This document shows, piece by piece, positions 1 to 5,969 of a DNA stretch of 9,257 bases. The notes below the pieces were generated by a model that saw only the letters and a program-made list of their open reading frames with translations, did no database searches and was not told the DNA's origin. Position numbers and translations under genes: made by a program. Positions within the stretch are counted from its first letter, which is position 1, and every line of letters starts with the position of its first letter. The DNA is taken from assembly GCA_029243925.1 (NCBI GenBank), contig JAQWRC010000105.1, forward strand, positions 1 to 9,257. The letters are read 5' to 3'. This DNA is from Phycisphaerales bacterium. GTDB lineage: Bacteria > Planctomycetota > Phycisphaerae > Phycisphaerales > SM1A02.

Positions 1-45
1 GCCAGGCTCATTGAAAGCGTGGCCGAGGAAGGAACGAGCCAATGA
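1..45 (+). CDS. 3' end of an unidentified upstream gene (partial)
   Basis: The frame starting at base 1 is open for 14 codons and ends in the peptide ARLIESVAEEGTSQ before a TGA at 43-45. That stop overlaps the paaF start codon as ATGA, the same junction seen at paaF/paaG and paaG/paaH, which is why I take this frame as real. The fragment is too short to identify. In E. coli, paaE lies directly upstream of paaF, but the peptide does not let me call it PaaE, and frame 2 is also open to a TGA at 47-49. The inference is only that paaF is not the first gene of its operon. Confidence 0.5.
   Translation, partial: ARLIESVAEEGTSQ
25..33 (+). promoter_or_regulatory. Ribosome binding site of paaF
   Basis: GAGGAAGGA is a purine-rich Shine-Dalgarno match ending 8 bases before the ATG at 42. 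It lies inside the end of the upstream frame, fitting translational coupling, and supports 42 as the true start. Confidence 0.6.
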
Positions 46-818
46 GTGACCAACCGATCCTGCTGACCGAGCGAGAGGGACATGTCGCCATCGTGCGCAT
101 CAATCGACCCAAGGTGCTCAACGCACTGAATCTCGAACTCATGGAACAACTTGCCGAACTCTTTGAAGGCTATGACGCCGACGACGATGTTCGGGTCATC
201 CTGCTCGCCGGCGGAGAACGCGCGTGGGCTGCCGGAGCCGACATCGGTGACATGGCCTCGCTTGATGCCAAGGCGATGTCGGAACGCGATCAATTCGCTC
301 AGTGGGAGCGGATCAAGAACATCCGTACACCAATCGTCGCCGCCGTCAGCGGATTCGCTCTTGGAGGCGGATGCGAATTGATGATGCACTGCGATGTCGT
401 CATTGCTTCGGAAACAGCACGCATCGGTCAGCCCGAGATCAACATCGGCGTCATGCCCGGAGCCGGCGGCACCCAGCGACTCACACGCGCCGTAGGCAAG
501 GCCCTTGCCATGGACATCGTCCTCACCGGTCGATTCCTGACCGCAGCGGAAGCCGAGCGGCATGGGCTTGTCAGCCGGGTCGTCCCGCGTGAACACTGGT
601 ACTCCGAAGCCTTGAAGGTCGCTCAGAAGATGGCGACGCTTGGCCCCATTGCGCTGAAGAATGCAAAGGAATCCGTACTCAACGCCGAGGAGCAGTTCCT
701 CTCCGATGGACTGAAGCGTGAGCGGCGACTGTTCTACGACCTTTTCGACACCGAAGACCAGGCGGAAGGCATGAACGCCTTTCTGGAAAAACGACGACCG
801 ACCTTCACTGGTCGATGA
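42..818 (+). CDS. paaF: PaaF, 2,3-dehydroadipyl-CoA hydratase (enoyl-CoA hydratase family)
   Basis: This is a 258-residue crotonase-fold enzyme, the normal length for the family (E. coli PaaF is about 255). In the phenylacetate pathway it hydrates 2,3-dehydroadipyl-CoA to 3-hydroxyadipyl-CoA in the cytoplasm. Both catalytic glutamates of true hydratases are visible: E112 in GGGCEL and E132 in GQPEIN. They are followed by the GAGGTQRL signature (about 140-147), and the oxyanion-hole glycines lie around 107-110. The C-terminus EKRRPTFTGR matches the conserved end of PaaF/PaaG proteins. The start at 42 has a strong Shine-Dalgarno, and the stop overlaps a possible in-frame ATG of the next gene. 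The naming rests on family resemblance plus the neighbours paaG and paaH; alone it could be a fatty-acid enoyl-CoA hydratase. Confidence 0.93.
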   Translation: MSDQPILLTEREGHVAIVRINRPKVLNALNLELMEQLAELFEGYDADDDVRVILLAGGERAWAAGADIGDMASLDAKAMSERDQFAQWERIKNIRTPIVAAVSGFALGGGCELMMHCDVVIASETARIGQPEINIGVMPGAGGTQRLTRAVGKALAMDIVLTGRFLTAAEAERHGLVSRVVPREHWYSEALKVAQKMATLGPIALKNAKESVLNAEEQFLSDGLKRERRLFYDLFDTEDQAEGMNAFLEKRRPTFTGR

Positions 819-823
819 GAGGA
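817..823 (+). promoter_or_regulatory. Ribosome binding site deciding the paaG start
   Basis: GAGAGGA overlaps the paaF stop and ends 6 bases before the ATG at 830. The other in-frame ATG at 815 has no Shine-Dalgarno, so this site favours 830. Confidence 0.6.
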
Positions 824-829
824 CACGAC

Positions 830-1636
830 ATGACGACCACCACCGACTACACCTCCATCGAGTGCACCACCGCCGACGGCGTGCACACGATCACGATGAA
901 CCGACCGGACGTACTCAACGCGTTCAACGGTCCGATGCTCTCGGAACTGACGACCGCACTCAAGGCCGCCGACAGGAACGCAGACGTCCGCGTCATCGTC
1001 ATCACCGGAGCCGGCCGCGCGTTCAGCAGCGGGCAGGATCTCGCTGACCTCAAGGCGAAGTACGTTCCGGGACATGTCCCGGAACTCGGTGATGACCTGA
1101 AGAAACGATACGACCCGTGCATCAAATGCATCCGCCGATCAAGCAAACCGGTAGTCGCCGCCGTCAACGGCGTCGCTGCTGGAGCAGGATGTTCATTGGC
1201 GCTCGCCTGCGACTTTCGAATTGCATCGGAACACGCCATGTTCATCGAGGTCTTCGTCAATGTCGGACTTGTTCCCGACTCAGCCAGCACCTGGACACTG
1301 CCGCGACTGGTGGGCTGGGGACGAGCCATGGAACTGTGCTGTACGGGAAGACCGGTCAAATCCGAAGAAGCCCTGACCATTGGGCTCGTGAGCCAAGTGG
1401 TTGCTGCGGATGCGTTCTCCGGTGCTGTCGAGGCATTCGCAACACGATTGGCCGGATTGCCACCGCAGGCGATCGGTCTGACCAAGCGGCTCCTCGACGC
1501 CTCCTATGGAAACAGTCTTGAAGATCAACTTGAAGCGGAAGCGTTCGCGCAAGACACCGCAGGAAGAACAGCAGATCACTTTGAAGGGGTCACCGCCTTC
1601 CTTGAGAAACGCACCCCGGAGTTCACCGGCCAATGA
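830..1636 (+). CDS. paaG: PaaG, 1,2-epoxyphenylacetyl-CoA isomerase (crotonase family)
   Basis: This is a 268-residue crotonase-fold enzyme (E. coli PaaG is about 262). PaaG converts ring-1,2-epoxyphenylacetyl-CoA to oxepin-CoA and also shifts a double bond later in the pathway. The sequence shows isomerase rather than hydratase chemistry: the position of the first hydratase glutamate is Ser (GAGCSL, S122), the second is Phe (F142), and a catalytic-type Asp appears in GLVPDSAS (D150), matching the Asp of E. coli PaaG. The AAVNGVAAGAG oxyanion segment and the C-terminal AFLEKRTPEFTGQ are typical. I chose ATG 830 because a Shine-Dalgarno sits 6 bases upstream; ATG 815 would add five residues and overlap paaF by 4 bases. 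The stop overlaps the paaH ATG. The pathway role follows from paaF and paaH on either side. Confidence 0.93.
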   Translation: MTTTTDYTSIECTTADGVHTITMNRPDVLNAFNGPMLSELTTALKAADRNADVRVIVITGAGRAFSSGQDLADLKAKYVPGHVPELGDDLKKRYDPCIKCIRRSSKPVVAAVNGVAAGAGCSLALACDFRIASEHAMFIEVFVNVGLVPDSASTWTLPRLVGWGRAMELCCTGRPVKSEEALTIGLVSQVVAADAFSGAVEAFATRLAGLPPQAIGLTKRLLDASYGNSLEDQLEAEAFAQDTAGRTADHFEGVTAFLEKRTPEFTGQ

Positions 1637-2823
1637 ATCGCGTTGCCGTCATCGGAGCAGGCGCCATGGGAGCGGGCATTGCGCAGGTTGCCGCCCAGCA
1701 TGGGTGGCAGGTCCACATGCAGGACGTCAATGATGATGTCGTCGGTGATGCCATTGCCGGCATCCGCAAGCGATTCGATCGCCTGGTCGAAAAAGGTCGC
1801 CTGACCGGCGATGAAGCTCAGGCCGCACATGACCGACTGCAGGTCGTCGGCGAAGCGCTGCCTGAGTGCGACCTCGTGATTGAAGCCATTGTCGAAGATA
1901 TGGATGTGAAGGCTGCCGTACTCGGCGACATCGTTTCCCAACTCGGACCCGAGGCCATCATCGCCACCAACACATCATCGCTGTCGGTGAGCGAACTCGG
2001 CGAGCGACTGGGTGTGGCCGAACGCTGCTGCGGGATGCACTTCTTCAATCCGGCTCCCATCATGAAACTGGTCGAGGTCGTTCGTGGCCGCGAAACCGCC
2101 GACGCGGTGCTTGATCGCGTCGCCGACATCGCCGCATCCTGGGGCAAGCAGGTCGCACGCTGCGCCGACACGCCGGGTTTCATCGTCAATCGCGTCGCAC
2201 GTCCCTACTACCTTGAAGCCTTCCGCATCGTGGAGGATGGACTCGCCAGTCCCGAGTTCATCGACCACACGATGAAATCACTCGGCGGGTTTCGAATGGG
2301 TCCACTGGAACTCACCGACTTCATTGGGCACGACGTGAACACAGCCACAACTCGAACAGTCTGGAACCAATGGAACCAATCTTCACGCCTCGCACCAAGT
2401 TGGCTGCAGGAATCACTGGTTGCCGAAGGGCATCTGGGCCGCAAGTCAGGCCGCGGAGTCTATGAACATGGCGGAGACGCGCCAGTCTGTGTTGTACAGG
2501 TTGCCGTTCCACAACCAACAGTCGACGATGCTGTGCAACATGCCGCCAATGCATTCACGACTTCGGCTTGCGATGCAGAGCACGATGGTGCGGAGGCGAT
2601 CGTCTTCGCCCGCATCCTTGGTGCGCTCATCAACGAAGCGATGTGGGCCGAACACGACGGTGTCGCGACCGCGGGCGACATCGATACCGCCGTCCAATAC
2701 GGCGTCAACTACCCGCAAGGCCTGCTGACCTGGCGCGATGCCATTGGCCCCCCTCAGGTCTCTGCGCTCCTGCAGGCCCTCGATGCGGCCACGGACGACG
2801 ACCGGTTCGTTGCGCCAATGTAA
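1633..2823 (+). CDS. paaH: PaaH, 3-hydroxyadipyl-CoA dehydrogenase (compact form)
   Basis: This is a 396-residue NAD-dependent 3-hydroxyacyl-CoA dehydrogenase that oxidises 3-hydroxyadipyl-CoA to 3-oxoadipyl-CoA. The Rossmann motif GAGAMG is at 8-13, with D31 as the likely ribose-binding acid. The catalytic pair is H136 in HFFNPAP and E148 in LVEVV. The link into the helical dimerisation domain is TPGFIVNRVARPYY (180-193), then GPLELTDFIG (about 223-232), LGRKSGRGVY, and a second C-terminal helical repeat with INEAMW and GVNYPQG. Two C-terminal domains mark PaaH rather than the single-domain FadB2 type of about 280 residues. E. coli PaaH is about 475 residues, and most of the difference lies in the linker between the two C-terminal repeats. 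The ATG overlaps the paaG TGA with no strong Shine-Dalgarno, suggesting translational coupling. The TAA runs directly into an A-tract and terminator. Confidence 0.92.
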   Translation: MNRVAVIGAGAMGAGIAQVAAQHGWQVHMQDVNDDVVGDAIAGIRKRFDRLVEKGRLTGDEAQAAHDRLQVVGEALPECDLVIEAIVEDMDVKAAVLGDIVSQLGPEAIIATNTSSLSVSELGERLGVAERCCGMHFFNPAPIMKLVEVVRGRETADAVLDRVADIAASWGKQVARCADTPGFIVNRVARPYYLEAFRIVEDGLASPEFIDHTMKSLGGFRMGPLELTDFIGHDVNTATTRTVWNQWNQSSRLAPSWLQESLVAEGHLGRKSGRGVYEHGGDAPVCVVQVAVPQPTVDDAVQHAANAFTTSACDAEHDGAEAIVFARILGALINEAMWAEHDGVATAGDIDTAVQYGVNYPQGLLTWRDAIGPPQVSALLQALDAATDDDRFVAPM

Positions 2824-2854
2824 AAAAAAACGGGCCCGCCGTGAGGCGGGCCCG
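2822..2854 (-). terminator. Intrinsic terminator between convergent paaH and the PEP-CTERM gene
   Basis: A perfect 10-bp stem (2831-2840 with 2845-2854) closes on a 4-base loop. Nine A's at 2822-2830 lie on its left side, so on the minus strand the hairpin is followed by nine T's: a canonical rho-independent terminator for the minus-strand gene, whose stop is 25 bases away. For paaH on the plus strand the hairpin starts 7 bases after the stop, but no T-run follows, so termination in that direction is expected to be weaker. Confidence 0.88.
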
Positions 2855-2879
2855 CATGATCGTATCTAGGAAAAGAGAA

Positions 2880-3509
2880 TCAGTGTCGACGTCGACGGCG
2901 ACTGGCAAACCCCGCCAGCCCCAGCATCGCCAGAACTCCAGGCGCTGGAATGAGACCAATCGTCTGGCCCTCATTCAGGGAGCCCCATGTCGATTCCTCT
3001 CCGCCAGTCCAGCTGAAGTCGCTGTACTCTTGACCGGTACCGGTGAGTTGCAAGGAGGTTCCGACAGCCGTGCTGCCGCTCTCGAAGATGCCCAGATCTT
3101 CCGAAGTCATTCCTTCAGCGGGGCCGCTTCCTGCAATGAACGGGCTGCCTTCATAGCTGATGAACTGAACGACTAAGCCGTCATAGACGATTGCCAGTCC
3201 ATCGGGCGCGCCATTCTGAAGTGAACCTTGGCCAACAAACCAGAGCAGACTTCCGCCATCAACCTCCGCGAAGTTGAAGTCCGTACTGTCCCATGAGTTG
3301 TAGACATTGAGCTGACTGGATGAACCGTTGTAGGCATACACTTCCAGCAGGTCGGGATTCATTATGAAATCGGCAGCGATTTCAACGCCTTCATCAACAT
3401 CACCACCTTCATTGTCATAGTGAAGTTCGTTGAGCCAGATTCCTGCAAGCGCTCCGTTGGTCAGTGCTGCGACGCAACCGGAGCACAACAAAATATTCAT
3501 TGGTTTCAT
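2880..3509 (-). CDS. Secreted lamin-tail-like protein with PEP-CTERM-type sorting tail
   Basis: This predicted protein has 209 residues. The N-terminus MKPMNILL... has a hydrophobic core and an A-L-A site at 20-22, a good Sec signal peptide. The mature part opens with WLNELHYDNEGGDVDEGVEI, resembling the start of lamin-tail-like domains in extracellular nucleases and PEP-CTERM proteins. Later motifs of the same family are DGLAIVYDG, VVQFISYEG, SLQLTGTG and a closing SLNEGQT. The tail has PAPG (188-191), a short hydrophobic helix and five arginines before the final His, a PEP-CTERM variant typical of Phycisphaerae-like planctomycetes; exosortase processing at the envelope is inferred. I chose ATG 3509 because of the signal peptide and a Shine-Dalgarno 6 bases upstream; the frame is open to 3740 but that would destroy the signal peptide and overlap paaJ. 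Base composition is less GC-rich than in the paa genes. No catalytic residues are recognised. Confidence 0.85.
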   Translation of the reverse strand: MKPMNILLCSGCVAALTNGALAGIWLNELHYDNEGGDVDEGVEIAADFIMNPDLLEVYAYNGSSSQLNVYNSWDSTDFNFAEVDGGSLLWFVGQGSLQNGAPDGLAIVYDGLVVQFISYEGSPFIAGSGPAEGMTSEDLGIFESGSTAVGTSLQLTGTGQEYSDFSWTGGEESTWGSLNEGQTIGLIPAPGVLAMLGLAGFASRRRRRH

Positions 3510-3515
3510 GATTCT

Positions 3516-3521
3516 TCCCTC
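3516..3521 (-). promoter_or_regulatory. Ribosome binding site of the PEP-CTERM gene
   Basis: On the minus strand GAGGGA ends 6 bases before the ATG at 3509. This site, with the signal peptide that starts there, sets the start of the minus-strand gene. Confidence 0.6.
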
Positions 3522-3534
3522 GACTCTTACCAGA

Positions 3535-3549
3535 GGCGGATGATCCGCC
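3535..3549. repeat. Perfect 6-bp inverted repeat in the divergent intergenic region
   Basis: GGCGGA-TGA-TCCGCC forms a hairpin with a 3-base loop. It lies between the proposed -10 and the Shine-Dalgarno of the minus-strand gene, so it would sit in that mRNA's leader, or could be a short operator. No T-run follows on either strand, so it is not an obvious terminator. Confidence 0.4.
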
Positions 3550-3568
3550 GGTTTCTCTTTCCGAAGCC

Positions 3569-3596
3569 ATAGTAAGGGTTTAGAAGCCCATCTCAA
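3569..3596 (-). promoter_or_regulatory. Candidate sigma-70-type promoter for the PEP-CTERM gene
   Basis: On the minus strand TTGAGA (3596-3591, five of six to TTGACA) is followed after 16 bases by TACTAT (3574-3569, four of six to TATAAT). The start site would fall near 3562, giving a leader of about 50 bases that contains the 3535-3549 hairpin. Consensus matching only. Confidence 0.4.
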
Positions 3597-3673
3597 CTCA
3601 CAAAGACCTATAAATTGCACGATTATTGGTCTCTGACATAAGCTGACCGCCTGCAAATGCGGCGATGGATCCC

Positions 3674-3682
3674 TGTTAGAAT
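3674..3682 (+). promoter_or_regulatory. Candidate extended -10 promoter for paaJABCD
   Basis: TGTTAGAAT matches an extended -10 (TGnTATAAT, one mismatch in the hexamer). It ends 12 bases before the paaJ ATG, so transcription would begin only about 6 bases upstream of it. I see no good -35 at the right distance. There is no Shine-Dalgarno before paaJ, which fits a very short or absent leader. Confidence 0.4.
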
Positions 3683-3694
3683 GACCCCCAAGCC

Positions 3695-4903
3695 ATGCCA
3701 GAACGCCGCGCAGCCATCGTAACCGCCCTTCGAACGCCATTTGGGCGATATGGAGGAGCCCTCTCCACCGTCCGCCCGGATGACCTCGCAGCCCACATCA
3801 TCAGAGCTGTCGTCGACCAATCGGGCGTAGACCCCGCCTCGATCGCGGATGTGTACTTCGGGGCCGCCAATCAGGCCGGCGAGGACAATCGGAACGTGGC
3901 CCGCATGGCCGCCCTTCTTGCCGGACTGCCCGACAGCGTTCCGGGCAGCACCGTCAATCGACTCTGTGCATCCGGGCTTGAGTCGGTCAATATCGCAGCG
4001 CGGATGATCGAGGCCGGATGTGGCGACGTCTACATCGCCGGTGGCACCGAGAGCATGAGCCGAGCCCCCTTCGCCATGGCGAAGTCCTACACCGCCTTCA
4101 ACCGACAGCCCGAGATCTACGACACGACCATCGGCTGGCGCTTTACGAATCCGAAACTCGCCGAGCTCTACCACCCGTACTCGATGGGTGAGACGGCGGA
4201 GAATGTCGCACAGCGGCATGACATCTCCCGCGAGGACCAGGATCGATTCGCCGTCCTCAGTCAGCAACGATGGGCGCTCGCCAATGAAATGGGTTTCTTC
4301 GATGACGAACTCGTTCCGGTCGATGTCCCGCAGCGCAAGGGAGATCCCATCACGGTCTCCGTAGATGAACACCCGCGGCCGACGACGACTCTGGACGCGC
4401 TGACAAAACTTCGACCTGCCTTTTCTAAGGAAGATGGAGCAAGCGTGACGGCTGGCAACTCGTCCGGTGTCAATGACGGTGCCGCCGCCCTGCTGCTCAT
4501 GGAGCTTGAAGAAGCCAAACGACAGGGACTCGAACCACTGGCCATCGTCGGACCGCACGCTGCGGCGGGCGTCGACCCAGCGGTCATGGGCCTCGGCCCC
4601 GTTGCCGCCACGAAATCCGTCCTTGATCGATCCGGCCACTCCATCGACGATCTTGATCTCATTGAACTGAACGAGGCATTTGCAGCCCAATCTCTTGCTT
4701 GCGTACGTGAACTCGGCTTGGATATCGAAAAAGTCAATGTCAATGGCGGCGCGATCGCCATCGGCCACCCACTTGGCGCATCTGGTGCACGTCTGGCTGC
4801 CACGCTCGTACATGAGATGAAAAGGCGTGATTCGCGGCTTGGGCTGGCTACACTATGCATAGGGGTGGGTCAGGGACTCGCAACACTCTTCGAGCGTCCC
4901 TGA
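3695..4903 (+). CDS. paaJ: PaaJ, 3-oxoadipyl-CoA / 3-oxo-5,6-dehydrosuberyl-CoA thiolase
   Basis: This is a 402-residue thiolase, the same length as E. coli PaaJ (about 401). It performs the two CoA-dependent cleavages of the pathway, of 3-oxo-5,6-dehydrosuberyl-CoA and of 3-oxoadipyl-CoA, releasing acetyl-CoA and finally succinyl-CoA. Catalytic residues are visible: nucleophile C91 in [10 protein letters not shown], the NEAFAAQ loop (326-332), H358 in [11 protein letters not shown], and C388 in [16 protein letters not shown] (17-24), [15 protein letters not shown] and DTTIGWRF are typical of the PaaJ/PcaF group rather than fatty-acid thiolases. ATG 3695 gives the family-standard N-terminus but has no Shine-Dalgarno; a -10-like element lies only 12 bases upstream. 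It is the first gene of the second paa unit, 37 bases before paaA. PcaF-type thiolases use the same substrate, so paaA next to it decides the name. Confidence 0.94.
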   Translation: MPERRAAIVTALRTPFGRYGGALSTVRPDDLAAHIIRAVVDQSGVDPASIADVYFGAANQAGEDNRNVARMAALLAGLPDSVPGSTVNRLCASGLESVNIAARMIEAGCGDVYIAGGTESMSRAPFAMAKSYTAFNRQPEIYDTTIGWRFTNPKLAELYHPYSMGETAENVAQRHDISREDQDRFAVLSQQRWALANEMGFFDDELVPVDVPQRKGDPITVSVDEHPRPTTTLDALTKLRPAFSKEDGASVTAGNSSGVNDGAAALLLMELEEAKRQGLEPLAIVGPHAAAGVDPAVMGLGPVAATKSVLDRSGHSIDDLDLIELNEAFAAQSLACVRELGLDIEKVNVNGGAIAIGHPLGASGARLAATLVHEMKRRDSRLGLATLCIGVGQGLATLFERP

Positions 4904-4929
4904 TACGAACCGGCCTTCAAAGCCTCTGC

Positions 4930-4934
4930 AGGAG
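4930..4934 (+). promoter_or_regulatory. Ribosome binding site of paaA
   Basis: AGGAG ends 6 bases before the ATG at 4941, in the 37-base gap after paaJ. No terminator or clear promoter is seen in that gap, so paaA is probably co-transcribed with paaJ. Confidence 0.6.
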
Positions 4935-4940
4935 TCACCC

Positions 4941-5960
4941 ATGAGCGGCGCTGCCAATCCAGTCATGACAATCGATCCCTCGGAAGAGGACCAGGACAAA
5001 CTCGCCGAGTTTGAATCTCGGATCGCCGACGGTGTCCTTATCGAACCTGGAGACTGGATGCCACAGGCATACCGCATGGGCATGCTCCGCATGGCGGAAC
5101 ACCATGCCAACAGTGAAATCGTCGGCGCGCTGCCCGAGGGGGAATGGATCACCCGAGCCCCAAGTCTGCGCCGCAAACTCGCGCTGACCGCCAAGGTTCA
5201 GGACGAAGTTGGTCACGGGCAGATGCTCTACCGCGTTTCGCAGGATCTGGGCAAGTCACGAGAAGACATGCTCCGCGACCTCTGCACAGGCAAGACGAAA
5301 TACCACAACTGCTTCAACTATCCCGCTCCGAGCTGGGCTGACATCGCCATGGTGCAGTGGCTCATTGATGGCGCAGCCATCATGAACCAGAAGACGCTGG
5401 CCGATGGCGCCTACGGGCCCTACGTCCGCACGATGCACCGGATCAACATGGAAGAAGCATTCCACTTCAAGAGCGGTGAGGACATGGTGCTCACGCTCAT
5501 GAGCGGGACCAAAAAGCAGAAAGCCATGACGCAAGAGGCCTTTGACCGTTGGTGGGGCCCATCCGTCATGTTCTTCGGCCCGCACGACAAACCCAACTGC
5601 GAAAATCTCCCGCCGATGAAATGGCGAATGAAGACCGAATCGAATGATTCACTTCGACAGCGCTTCGTCAATCGATTCGCCCCCGCCGCACTGGATCTCG
5701 GCCTGGTCATCCATGTCTGCCAGAAGGATGAGCATGGCATGGTGACCAGCAAGACCGTCGACGAACAGTGCAGACTTGACGAAACCACCGGCAACTGGGG
5801 TGTCACTGATCCGGACTGGGATGAGTTCTTCCGGGTCATTCGTGGCAACGGGCCCTGCAATGCACATCGAGTCGCCCTGCGCCGTTTCAGTTACGAGCAA
5901 GGCGCGTGGGTCCGCCGAGCCATTGCCGGCGGAGCAACGACGCTCCCCCCGGCAGCCTGA
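4941..5960 (+). CDS. paaA: PaaA, catalytic subunit of phenylacetyl-CoA epoxidase
   Basis: This is a 339-residue ferritin-like diiron subunit that epoxidises the aromatic ring of phenylacetyl-CoA with O2 and electrons from PaaE. Candidate iron ligands, by alignment with E. coli PaaA from memory, are E59 (HANSEIVG), E89 and H92 (QDEVGHG), D143 (IDGAAI), and E171/E172 with H175 (NMEEAFH). The CoA-site segment PEGEWITRAPSLRRK (65-79) is nearly identical to the E. coli protein. It is about 30 residues longer than E. coli PaaA (309): roughly 17 extra at the N-terminus and about 15 extra around 258-275, before the conserved DWDEF. The Shine-Dalgarno AGGAG supports the start. paaB follows after 9 bases, so the complex subunits are probably translated together. 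The reductase gene paaE is not in the window. Confidence 0.95.
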   Translation: MSGAANPVMTIDPSEEDQDKLAEFESRIADGVLIEPGDWMPQAYRMGMLRMAEHHANSEIVGALPEGEWITRAPSLRRKLALTAKVQDEVGHGQMLYRVSQDLGKSREDMLRDLCTGKTKYHNCFNYPAPSWADIAMVQWLIDGAAIMNQKTLADGAYGPYVRTMHRINMEEAFHFKSGEDMVLTLMSGTKKQKAMTQEAFDRWWGPSVMFFGPHDKPNCENLPPMKWRMKTESNDSLRQRFVNRFAPAALDLGLVIHVCQKDEHGMVTSKTVDEQCRLDETTGNWGVTDPDWDEFFRVIRGNGPCNAHRVALRRFSYEQGAWVRRAIAGGATTLPPAA

Positions 5961-5963
5961 GGA
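5959..5963 (+). promoter_or_regulatory. Ribosome binding site deciding the paaB start
   Basis: GAGGA overlaps the paaA stop. It ends 3 bases before ATG 5967 and 6 bases before ATG 5970. The 6-base spacing matches the sites of paaG, paaA and the PEP-CTERM gene, so 5970 is preferred by one codon. Confidence 0.45.
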
Positions 5964-5969
5964 CGCATG

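Noticed and set aside
847..1485. A 212-codon minus-strand open frame opposite paaG
   Set aside because: Antisense shadow of a well-supported crotonase; low-complexity composition.
2362..2379. Tandem 9-base repeat TGGAACCAA encoding WNQWNQ in PaaH
   Set aside because: The region aligns with E. coli PaaH without extra length, so it is not a recent duplication; probably chance codon repetition.
2568..3176. A 202-codon plus-strand frame spanning the paaH end, the terminator and the PEP-CTERM gene
   Set aside because: It crosses a strong hairpin, is out of frame with paaH, and its translation is Arg-rich shadow sequence.
3609..3614. TATAAA as a plus-strand -10 for paaJ
   Set aside because: No suitable -35 and no ribosome site to match the 75-base leader it would give; the extended -10 at 3674-3682 fits better, though this one is not excluded.
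3633..3647. Direct repeat CTGAC-N5-CTGAC before paaJ, possible regulator site
   Set aside because: Only 5 bases per copy and no known operator matched; too weak to report.
3510..3740. Extension of the PEP-CTERM protein by 77 residues to an ATG at 3740
   Set aside because: It would bury the signal peptide inside the protein and overlap the paaJ start; the Shine-Dalgarno supports 3509.
3623..4813. A 396-codon open frame on the minus strand opposite paaJ
   Set aside because: It lies entirely antisense to a clear thiolase, has no recognisable domains or ribosome site, and is explained by GC-rich codon use.
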